Assembly (NCBI GenBank): GCA_965215765.1
Contig: OZ244118.1
Coordinates: 1,302,001-1,366,000 of the forward strand
DNA: 64,000 nucleotides
Reading direction: 5' to 3'
DNA from: G965212025 sp965215765
GTDB lineage: Bacteria > Pseudomonadota > Gammaproteobacteria > Poriferisulfidales > Oxydemutatoraceae
How positions within the stretch are numbered: the stretch's first letter is position 1; each line of letters begins with the position of its first letter. The translations under genes and the position numbers were made by a program. The notes under the pieces are model-generated. The model searched no databases. It saw only the letters and a list, made by a program, of their open reading frames with translations, and had not been told where the DNA came from. This document shows, piece by piece, positions 38,469 to 46,197 of this stretch.

Positions 38469-41400
38469 TCACTTGCCAGGTCGCTCGTGTTCTATGACGA
38501 CCCGCACCTTGTCCGGCTCCTTTCCCTTGGTGAGCTCATCAATGTATTCCTCAAAGCGTTTCTTCGTTTCCGCCAGAGTTGCCGGGCCGTCTGTGACCTG
38601 TAGAGCGTTTCGCAGCTCCTGTACCTTGACAGTAACCCTGACCAAGCCGGAGAGCACCTCCTTCAGGGCGTGGACGAAGTTGCTGTTCAGTGGCTCCGGC
38701 AGCTCCCGTGACTTGATGAAGGAATTCAGCAGTTCACGGTCATCGGTTTTCAGCAGGCTCATGTTGCTCTTGACTACTGGATCCTCGAGGTTTTTGAGGA
38801 TGATGGAAGTCCAGCTCAAGATCCTGGTGTCAAGCAGCGTGTCCAAGTGGTCGAGTAACTGCGAGCTACCAACCGCGCCCGTTTCCTCCGAAGGCTGGAA
38901 CCTGCAATGCGGGCAGGTGGGGGTGGTGACAAGGTCTTGCTCGGTCAAAGCGAAGCAGCTTTTCAGCTCGCCGAGACGGTTCTGATAATCAGTGAGCTGC
39001 TGCCGGGGCATCAGGTCGATTCCAGACAGATCGGACAGGGCTTTTAGTCGCTGACCATTGAGCAGAGCCGCCTTACGCCTGTCGTCTTTCACGCCTAACC
39101 GAGCCTTGGCGTGCCGGCCGATGTAGGTGTCGATGTAACCCTTCTTGAGCTCCTGAAGCTTGTTCCCGATACTCTGGGATTGAGTGGGTAGTTCGGCCAA
39201 ATCCGACTGCTTGAGAACATCCAGCACGTCTTGCTGGGTGGCCTTCGTACGATCTATCCAGTTGTCCCCATCGGGCAGCACCGCTTCGGCGCTGGAGAGC
39301 CAGGTTGCTGTCGCGCGGTGATCCACGACGAACTCGCGCAGGGCAGCCAGCTCATCCAGGGTTTTTAAGTCCTTTTTATAAGCTCGAACTTCGTGGTCGC
39401 TGTAGCGGAAATTTTTCAGCTTGCCTGGCGTCGAGTAATTCTGGAGCGACTCAAAAAAGTCCTTGGCTTTGTCCAGGTCGTTGGCTCGGTTGGCGAGGAC
39501 GGTGTTTTCAAGCAGATCCCGCTCCCAGAAGTGTAGTCCCTCACGCAGAGTCTTCTGAGCCATGACGATACGTTCGACCACCTTGCCTACCGCCTGCTGC
39601 ATGCCCTGAATCGGTTCGCTCTTGCCTTGGGTGACGAGCTGAGCCATGCCTGGTGTCATGCCGAGCAGCACAAACAGAGCTCTGAGCGCGGGCAAGTTCC
39701 ACTCCTTAGGCTGCTCAAGATGTTTGAAGCTGATCAGCTCGTTGATGTTGGTGGCGGCAAGCTGCGACAGATCGGTGGCGTCAAATTTCTTGCCCGGAAT
39801 GGAAAGCACGATGTCGCCGGAGTAGACCAACGCAGCCACGATGACGACCACCCATTCCGGTTCGAGACGCGAGCCGCTTGGGTCCATGTACTCGATTCCG
39901 TGCTCTTTTCGGATGATCTCGCTGTGGTTTATGACCTGTCCGGGCCCTTTGGCTTTGGCGGCATCAAGGATGAACTTGGTGTACTTCGACTCGTGGGGGG
40001 CGATTTCGTCTCCGTCGAGGAGTTCCAAGGCATCCAGCACGGCGTTGGCCTGCTTGGTGCGGCGGGGGCTCGGATCAGCGATGGCCCGCAGTGCTTCCTT
40101 CGCCGCTTGTGCGCGGTTGTCGCCGGTGATCCGCACTGAGAATGCCGGGTAGTTCGGAGCTTGATTCTCAAAGTTCGTGGCCAGACAGATACCGGCAATG
40201 GCGTTGATCAGGTCGCGGAAGTTGATGGTCTCGTTGGGAGACAGACCCGCTTGGTCGCGAATAGATGTCTCCTTGGCCCACTCGCGCATGGACTTGGTGT
40301 GACCCTGATGGGTCACCTCGAAGGCATCAAACATGTGCTCTTGCAGCCACCGGGACAGCTTCCCCAGGAAGCTGTTGGCCTTCGATTCGTAGGTGTCCTT
40401 GGCGTAACCCGATGTGGCGGTCGCAAGATCCGAGGCAGCCGCATAGATCTTCAGTGAGGCCTGGAACTCTTCACCGGAGTCCTTCAGCCGGAAAAAGACC
40501 TCGTCACTGTCCTTCATGTCCTTGAAACGAGGCGGATCGTTTGGCTGGATGAAATAGAGATAGAAGTCTAGTTGCGGCACGGCAGTGGATCGCTCATTGG
40601 GAGTGCCGAAGAAAAGATAACCGGTACGGCCAACATTGCGTTCCTGCCAGATCAGTTCGTGCTGCCAGATTTTGTAACTGGTCACGTAGGTGGTGTCTTG
40701 GCATTCCATAACCCGCTTGAGTGCTTCGTAATAGTAGCGGTCAAGCTGAGTCTGCTCCAGGCTTTCAGCCCGCTTGTCAATCTGCGCGTCGTAGTCTTCA
40801 GTCTTCTTCAAGTCGAGGTAGAACTGGTGATTGTCGTTATTGAGAGAGATGAACTGGCCGCTGACTGTTTTGCGAATCTCACCCAGGACGGTTTCCACTT
40901 GGCTCAGCAAGACCTTCTCGGGTTCGTCGTCGCCCATCTCGGCGATCAGAGGGTCGAACAGGAACAGGCGGTCGCGCAATTCTTCGGCGGACGCGCCCAC
41001 GGGGGTGTTGATGTTTTCGGTAGTAAGACGGTGGACGGACAACGCATGAATCAGGCGCAGTGCCATCGGCTTGTATTGCTTGTGGGTGATGGCATTTTTG
41101 ATGCGGGATTCCAGTACCTCGCTACACTTGATGACAGATCGAACATCGGGATGGGCACGGAAGGATGCGTTCTGCCTGAGTGTGTTCCAGTAACTGTCGA
41201 ATGCGATCAGACCGGGCTCATCCTGTGGTACGTCTTTGCCCAGGATGCTTTTCATGCTCATGGACAGAGTTTTGAGCACCTCTCGCTTTTCCAGCATGGT
41301 GACCTGCTGAAAGGTGTCAATGTAATCGGGATGCACCGGAAAGAGCCGGACGAACTCATCCATCCGCTCGTTAAGGTCGCCATAGTATTTGGCAAAAGAT

Positions 41401-42224
41401 ACCAGGTAGTTGCGAATCTCGGTTTGCTGCTCGGCGGTTTTCCTGAGCAGGCGCTCAGCCACCACGAAATTGACGTCATTGCGAGCGATGAGGATCTGTT
41501 CGAAGCGATCTTTTACCCGACGGATACTGTCAGCGGCAAAGGCAAAGCGCAGGCTGTCAAAAATGGCTTCCTGTACTCCCGCCATGAAACGAAAGCGCAG
41601 ATCCTTACAGACTTCGCCAACTTCTCGGAGGAAGCTGAGGTCAAGGATCAGTGCCTGGTCCTTGCGAGTGCGAAGGTAGTCAAGCAGTTCGTCTACCACC
41701 AACAGCAGGCCGTGGTCAGGGAACACCTCGTTGAACCGAGCCATCATGTCTTCAAAGGCCCGTTTGTGGTTGGTGATGTCGCCCGCACCGGGAAAGACGT
41801 ATTCCACGCCTAGTGTTTTGAGATGCCTTTCCAGTTCGCCCACCAGAATTTCGCGCAGAGGCATGGTGGTGGATCCGATTTCGGTACGGATGACCTTGAA
41901 GCGACCTGCGATCTGAATCGCGGCATCACGGACACCGGGGTGGCGCAACTCTTCCAGCAAAGAAGCGTCCGCGGCAAGACTGGAGACCACCGACATCAAG
42001 TGCGACTTACCGGTGCCGTAGTTACCGACAACCAGAAGCCCCTTGTTGTCAGCCGGCTGGGCAAATTGCATCTGCGGGATGACAAGCTGCGTGAGCCGTT
42101 CAGCCATTTCTTCCGAAATGACATAAGTACCCACCAAGCCACGCGCGGCGATTGATTCGTCTGCGTCACGCAGCTGAACGACCGATTCAATCGGGTCGAA
42201 CTGGATAAGGTCTCCATATTTCAT
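38469..42224 (-). CDS. brxC: BREX type 3 BrxC, large P-loop ATPase (DUF6079)
   Basis: 1251 residues, the expected size for BrxC, the large AAA-type ATPase of BREX. Walker A GNYGTGKSH is at residues 67-75 and Walker B LLLVVDELLDYL at 173-184. The rest is the long DUF6079-type helical region, with a late CPHC pair (TTPTCPHCRF) that may bind metal. It begins MKYGDLIQFDPIESVV. The ATG overlaps the last of four tandem ORFs made from its own first 37 codons plus the BrxF C-terminus. Its last ~63 codons are copied in the chimeric ORF at 35209. pglX follows after a duplicated leader. Confidence 0.92.
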   Translation of the reverse strand: MKYGDLIQFDPIESVVQLRDADESIAARGLVGTYVISEEMAERLTQLVIPQMQFAQPADNKGLLVVGNYGTGKSHLMSVVSSLAADASLLEELRHPGVRDAAIQIAGRFKVIRTEIGSTTMPLREILVGELERHLKTLGVEYVFPGAGDITNHKRAFEDMMARFNEVFPDHGLLLVVDELLDYLRTRKDQALILDLSFLREVGEVCKDLRFRFMAGVQEAIFDSLRFAFAADSIRRVKDRFEQILIARNDVNFVVAERLLRKTAEQQTEIRNYLVSFAKYYGDLNERMDEFVRLFPVHPDYIDTFQQVTMLEKREVLKTLSMSMKSILGKDVPQDEPGLIAFDSYWNTLRQNASFRAHPDVRSVIKCSEVLESRIKNAITHKQYKPMALRLIHALSVHRLTTENINTPVGASAEELRDRLFLFDPLIAEMGDDEPEKVLLSQVETVLGEIRKTVSGQFISLNNDNHQFYLDLKKTEDYDAQIDKRAESLEQTQLDRYYYEALKRVMECQDTTYVTSYKIWQHELIWQERNVGRTGYLFFGTPNERSTAVPQLDFYLYFIQPNDPPRFKDMKDSDEVFFRLKDSGEEFQASLKIYAAASDLATATSGYAKDTYESKANSFLGKLSRWLQEHMFDAFEVTHQGHTKSMREWAKETSIRDQAGLSPNETINFRDLINAIAGICLATNFENQAPNYPAFSVRITGDNRAQAAKEALRAIADPSPRRTKQANAVLDALELLDGDEIAPHESKYTKFILDAAKAKGPGQVINHSEIIRKEHGIEYMDPSGSRLEPEWVVVIVAALVYSGDIVLSIPGKKFDATDLSQLAATNINELISFKHLEQPKEWNLPALRALFVLLGMTPGMAQLVTQGKSEPIQGMQQAVGKVVERIVMAQKTLREGLHFWERDLLENTVLANRANDLDKAKDFFESLQNYSTPGKLKNFRYSDHEVRAYKKDLKTLDELAALREFVVDHRATATWLSSAEAVLPDGDNWIDRTKATQQDVLDVLKQSDLAELPTQSQSIGNKLQELKKGYIDTYIGRHAKARLGVKDDRRKAALLNGQRLKALSDLSGIDLMPRQQLTDYQNRLGELKSCFALTEQDLVTTPTCPHCRFQPSEETGAVGSSQLLDHLDTLLDTRILSWTSIILKNLEDPVVKSNMSLLKTDDRELLNSFIKSRELPEPLNSNFVHALKEVLSGLVRVTVKVQELRNALQVTDGPATLAETKKRFEEYIDELTKGKEPDKVRVVIEHERPGK

Positions 42225-43120
42225 GCCTGTTCTGCTCCTCTGTTACTTGTTGCCGAATCGATCGTGGCAGTTCCATCCATGCTCACGATCAGCGCATCAA
42301 CCGAGCCATAGCTGCGGTACTCCGGATGGCCTGCCTTTGAAATGACATAAGTGCCCACCAAGCCACTCGCGGTGCCCAATTCGTCTGCGTCACGCAACCG
42401 GACGACCGATTCAATCGGGTCGCATTGGATAAGGTCAGCGTATTTCATGCCTGTTCTGCTCCTCTGTTATTTGTTGCCGAATCGATCGTGGCAGTTCCAT
42501 CCATGCTCACGATCAGCGCATCGACCGAGCCATAGCTGCGGTACTCCGGATGGCCAGCCTCTGAAATGACATAAGTACACACCAAGCCACGCGCGGTGCT
42601 TGATTCGTCTGCGTCACGCAACCGGACGACCGATTCAATTGGGTCGCATTGGATAAGGTCTCCGTATTTCATGCCTGTTCTGCTCATCTGTTATTTGTTG
42701 CTGAATCGATCGTGGCGATACCATCCATGCTCACGATCAGCGCATCGATCGAGCCATAGCTGCGGTACTCCGAACGGCCTGCCTCTGAAGTGACATAAGT
42801 ACCCACCAAGCCACGCTCGGCGATTGATTCGTCTACGTCACGCAACTGAACGACCGATTCAATCGGGGCGCATTGGATAAGGTCTCCGTATTTCATGCCT
42901 GTCCTGCTCCTCTGCCATTTGCTGCCGAATCGACCGTGGCAGTTCCATCCATGCTCACGATCAGCGCATCGACCGAGCCATAGCTGCGGTACTCCGGATG
43001 GCCAGCCTCTGAAATGACATAAGTGCCCACCAAGCCACGCGCAGTGCTTGATTCGTCTGCGTCACGCAGCTGAACGACCGATTCAATCGGGGCGCATTGA
43101 ATAAGGTCTCCATATTTCAT
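42221..43120 (-). repeat. Four tandem copies of the brxF/brxC junction, each an ATGA-coupled ORF
   Basis: Units of 209-239 bp, mostly 224. Each encodes a 70-80-residue chimera: the first ~37 residues of BrxC (MKYGDLIQ...GLVGTYVISE) joined to the last ~38 of BrxF (AGHPEYRSYGSVDALIV to GAEQA). ORFs lie at 42893-43120, 42684-42896, 42445-42687 and 42221-42448, each overlapping the next, as well as brxF upstream and brxC downstream, by ATGA. All four are open although codons differ between copies (GTASGLV, SSTARGLV, SIAERGLV). The structure places four coupled mini-ORFs between two essential BREX genes. Confidence 0.9.
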
Positions 43121-43638
43121 GCCTGTTCTGCTCCCTTGTTATTTGTTGCCGAATCGATCGTGGCGGTTCCATCCATTCTCACGATCAGCGCATCAACCGA
43201 GCCATAGCTGCGGTACTCCGGATGGCCTGCCTCGGCGTATAAAAGCCTGCCGTCGACAGAAGTTCCGTTCCATGAAGCCAAGACGGCACGGTTTCTCGAA
43301 ATCCCCTGCAACAGCCGCAGGGGATCCTGCATGAGATCCTTGTCAAACAGAATCTCAAGATTATCCAGCACCACCGGTGACTGAGCTTTGTCCACGACCA
43401 AGTTGAAAGTTTCCTGTAGTTGCAGCGACCGCTGTTTGGCTGTCATCTCAAGCAGCTTGCCTGAAAGAACCAGATTGACATTGATGACAGATGTGCCGAA
43501 CTCATCGGCGATACCCCGAAGAACACCAGTCTTGCCGGAACCGGACTCGCCCACGAGCAACACCAAGCGGTAATACAAGCCAGCCGCCGCCTCCAACGAA
43601 CGTTTTATCTTGTCGTGAATCGGTGCGACCATGGTCAT
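43117..43638 (-). CDS. brxF: BREX type 3 BrxF, small P-loop protein
   Basis: 173 residues (ATG at 43638; ATG at 43632 has the better-spaced aaggga site). BrxF is the small ATPase characteristic of type 3 BREX. Walker A is GESGSGKTG (residues 30-38) and a Walker B-like VVLDNLE sits at 89-95. It begins three bases after the HTH gene stop. The C-terminal ~38 residues are the part repeated in the four following ORFs. The stop overlaps the first of these by ATGA. Confidence 0.88.
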   Translation of the reverse strand: MTMVAPIHDKIKRSLEAAAGLYYRLVLLVGESGSGKTGVLRGIADEFGTSVINVNLVLSGKLLEMTAKQRSLQLQETFNLVVDKAQSPVVLDNLEILFDKDLMQDPLRLLQGISRNRAVLASWNGTSVDGRLLYAEAGHPEYRSYGSVDALIVRMDGTATIDSATNNKGAEQA

Positions 43639-43641
43639 CCC

Positions 43642-43845
43642 TTATTGCCCGGTGTCCGGCTTGTCAGCCGCACCTCCAGTTTTCATCCACGCATCCACTT
43701 CGTCTCTTTTGAATTTCCAAAGACGACCCATGCGATGAGCGGGCATCGCGTGTCTGTTGATCCAGCGGTACACAGTGTCACTGCTGACCCCGAGGTATTT
43801 GCCGATCTCATCTGCTGATAGCCAGCGGTCTTTGATCTCTGCCAA
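43642..43845 (-). CDS. Helix-turn-helix (excisionase/MerR-like) regulator at the head of BREX
   Basis: 67 residues from a TTG at 43845, chosen because an aggag ribosome-binding site stands eight bases before it; longer open-frame starts have none. The sequence is a typical HTH_17 domain: WLSADEIGKYLGVSSDTVYR, then INRHAMPAHRMGRLWKFKRD and a short tail. Such proteins often open type 3 BREX operons and may act as operon regulators. The promoter and an inverted repeat lie just upstream, so autoregulation is plausible but unproven. Confidence 0.8.
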   Translation of the reverse strand: MAEIKDRWLSADEIGKYLGVSSDTVYRWINRHAMPAHRMGRLWKFKRDEVDAWMKTGGAADKPDTGQ

Positions 43846-43908
43846 TTTTCTAACTCCTGACGGGCAATTAGGTTTTCCTCGCCACGCCGGAGGCAGGACG
43901 ATGACGCA

Positions 43909-43923
43909 AGGGGAGCTTCCCCT
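43909..43923. promoter_or_regulatory. Inverted repeat in the BREX leader
   Basis: AGGGGA-GCT-TCCCCT, a perfect 6-bp palindrome with a 3-base centre, 10-25 bases downstream of the expected transcription start. It could be an operator for the HTH protein or a small RNA hairpin. Confidence 0.4.
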
Positions 43924-43939
43924 GCTTAAAACGCTTGCT

Positions 43940-43968
43940 ACTATATTCAGGCACAGCCTAATTATCAA
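43940..43968 (-). promoter_or_regulatory. Sigma70-type promoter of the BREX operon
   Basis: On the minus strand TTGATA (43968-43963), a 17-base spacer, and TATAGT (43945-43940). Five of six bases match at each hexamer with ideal spacing. It would give a leader of about 90 nt before the HTH gene. Confidence 0.65.
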
Positions 43969-43969
43969 C

Positions 43970-44526
43970 CGCTCTTGTCCGGATAAGGTGGCAAAAGAAG
44001 ACTCAAGGATACTTGCATCGACTTTTTACGATTCTTTGTTCGCCATGTTGGCGCGGCATTCAGCGGGATCAAGTAGACACGATTGAGCAGTGGGCTCAGG
44101 CGGAACAACCACGCGCCTGTATTTTCGTCATACGCCACTCCCGCCGGCTTGGAAGCCTCCAGGCCGCTCAGCGAGTAACCGCTTGGCTCACTCGCTGCCA
44201 GCGATGCACCCTTCCAGACGAGCTTCGGGCTAGGCTTGGGGAAAACAGAAAATCATGAGACAGGCAGGGGAGGGGTAGCAGGCAGACAGAAAGAGACGGT
44301 AGGAAGGAAACACTCGGGGAGGTGAGAGGAGGCAACTGACCTTTTGAAAACAGAACCCGCCCAAACTTGTGCCAGACACGGCAACAGGCAATAGAAAAAG
44401 CCAACATAGAACGGCTGACCTTTTGAATTTGGTGGAGATGACAGGGATCAATAGCTTCGGCGTACCACAACTTGACGTAGTCTTAAAATCCCGGAATCAC
44501 TTGACGTCATCTTTGTATGTTTCTAG
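43970..44526. other. Intergenic region with a copy of a dispersed repeat
   Basis: No gene is supported. At about 44220-44380 it holds gagcttcgggctaggcttgg, gaaaacagaaaatcatgaga, aggggtagcaggcagac and ccttttgaaaacagaa. The same words recur at 51.84, 57.05 and 61.2 kb. Confidence 0.55.
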
Positions 44527-44697
44527 TCACTTTCCATTTGAGTTAATAGTGAACTGCTCTGAAGAAATGTTTTCGCCTATTTTAGGTTCGGCTGCATCAT
44601 TTGGACAGCGCATACTCTGATAATAGGCAGTTGCTAAAGTGCCGAGACTTGGAGAAGATATTACTAAACGAAGTACGCCTGCGTTGCCAATATCCAT
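44527..44697 (-). CDS. 56-residue ORF downstream of the first nucleotidyltransferase
   Basis: ATG at 44697 (GTG at 44703 also possible), 26 bases after the nucleotidyltransferase stop, same strand. It contains GVLRLVISSPSLGTLATAYY and ends in a polar tail. No recognisable family, weak ribosome-binding site. It could be the start of a third gene of the locus cut off by the repeat DNA to its left, or a chance ORF. Confidence 0.3.
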   Translation of the reverse strand: MDIGNAGVLRLVISSPSLGTLATAYYQSMRCPNDAAEPKIGENISSEQFTINSNGK

Positions 44698-44723
44698 AAT
44701 ATCCACATACGAAAGTACTCAGA

Positions 44724-45518
44724 TTACAAGAATAATTTAGCGATTGTAGGTGTCGCTGCTACAGAGTAACCATCATGATCTTGTTTTCTGGCTTCAATAA
44801 TTATTTGCTTAGCCTTGCAAAGCACATCCTGCTTCCATTGAGGGGGAGACGAGTCTAAATCAAGTTTTTCAATAAAATAGTAGAGGTAATCTTTCAGATG
44901 AAGCAGACCACACATATAAGACGGCAAAAATTTAGGGTTTAACATTTTTTGCTCAAGGACATAGGATTCAAAAGGGTGGTTATTGCGTGCGTTCCAGTAT
45001 TTAACCAGCCGAGTCAAAGGTTTTATCAAACATTGATTAAATTTGTTTGCAGACGCAAATTTTTGATTAAATTTATTAGGATTGGTTTGTATCCAGTCTT
45101 GATAGTTACTTGTCTTTGCAGGGATTTTAAAACCGTATGAACTCCATTCTATCGCTGGAACAAGGTCGAATTGTATGTGGTTCAGGGTAAGTATAATGGT
45201 GGGGTTAGATTGAGATTTTACAGAGGTTCTATAATAACATTCGGCAAAGTCCTTAAGGTTGTTGAGATATGTCTGAGGTTTGAGCGACGGACCGGAAAAC
45301 ACTATTGCATAGTCAATGTCAGAGTTAGGATCCATGGCTCTAGGAAGGATTGTGTCGCGAACATAGGATCCAAAAATAAATTGCTTGGTAATATTATCAG
45401 AAAAGCAAGCCTTAAGCCTAGTATCCAAAGTGTTTATTGAACACATGATACCCGCTTTTTCCTCAACACTGATAATGGCTTTAGAGGCTAAGTTGGTCAG
45501 ATAGTCGTTAACGTTCAT
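44724..45518 (-). CDS. CD-NTase/SMODS-like nucleotidyltransferase, locus 1
   Basis: 264 residues with the polymerase-beta-type core used by cyclic-oligonucleotide synthases: GS at 50-51 (FGSYVRDT), the D-x-D pair D67/D69 in NSDIDYAIVF, and the third acid D118 in HIQFDLVPAI. In CBASS systems such enzymes make a nucleotide signal on infection that activates an effector. Here the gene follows a SLATT-type two-helix membrane protein with an ATGA overlap, a pairing predicted for SMODS/SLATT systems. No Cap2/Cap3 genes are present. The paralogue at 57954-58754 has the same length and motifs. All catalytic residues are intact although the partner SLATT gene is frameshifted. Confidence 0.8.
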   Translation of the reverse strand: MNVNDYLTNLASKAIISVEEKAGIMCSINTLDTRLKACFSDNITKQFIFGSYVRDTILPRAMDPNSDIDYAIVFSGPSLKPQTYLNNLKDFAECYYRTSVKSQSNPTIILTLNHIQFDLVPAIEWSSYGFKIPAKTSNYQDWIQTNPNKFNQKFASANKFNQCLIKPLTRLVKYWNARNNHPFESYVLEQKMLNPKFLPSYMCGLLHLKDYLYYFIEKLDLDSSPPQWKQDVLCKAKQIIIEARKQDHDGYSVAATPTIAKLFL

Positions 45519-46049
45519 ATCTTCTCCTTATTTGTTTGGTGTGTGCTGTATCCAGCATCAATATAAGCTTTTGCAAGTTTATAGTGTTTTCGGCTAATAC
45601 CTGGTGCTGACTGGTTCAGGTCATCACTAATTTTAGCGAAGGCAATGAGCTGTTCTTTTGTCTTGTCAGTAAACCCATCTTTTTTAAGATCAATTTCTCT
45701 GAACAAGCGGGTTTGCTTTGTTAAACCCAAATACTTGCCTGCTACAGCCCTATGACTTTCAGCCTGTTCAGAATACTTAAGGAATGTCAGAACTAGCAGC
45801 TTGTCCTGTGGACAAAATAGCCGAACAGCCAGTTAACTTCGGCAGACCATTAAATGCCATAATGTTGGTAGCAGTGGCAGAAATTACTGTAACTAAGCCT
45901 ATGATTCTATGGCGGCCACTCAATTTATCAGCAGCATCATAATGCCCTTTGGACGAATGGTTGCAGTCTTCTTCTATGCGAAAAGCCTTGGCGATAATTT
46001 TGGAGGTTAAATCACTCATTAGGCTGCCTTCCGGGGCATGTTCAGCCAT
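45515..46049 (-). pseudogene. SLATT two-helix membrane protein, locus 1, frameshifted
   Basis: The 5' part (46049-45777) reads MSDLTSKIIAKAFRIEEDCN and the first membrane segment (GLVTVISATATNIMAF), then runs out of frame near 45795. The correct reading continues in the next frame as VLTFLKYSEQAESHRAVAGK into 45730-45515 (LTKQTRLFREIDL to STHQTNKEKI). A single indel therefore separates it from the intact paralogue at 58751-59254. It may be inactivated, or the indel could be a sequencing error. The ATG at 46049 has an aaggaaa site; MSDLT at 46019 is the alternative start. The stop overlaps the nucleotidyltransferase ATG. Confidence 0.8.
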
Positions 46050-46197
46050 TTGTTTCCTTGTCGATTAATCACAGATCATTGTGTGCGCTAATCGTACCGC
46101 CAAGACAAATCTCTTCGTTCACTCACCTTGCTTAGACCTCCTGCGGTAGCGACGAACTTAAGAGTTCGGCTGGTCATAATTGATGATGAATAATCCT

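Noticed and set aside
39627..41813. Long plus-strand ORFs opposite brxC
   Set aside because: They lie antisense to the intact 1251-codon brxC and have no family features.
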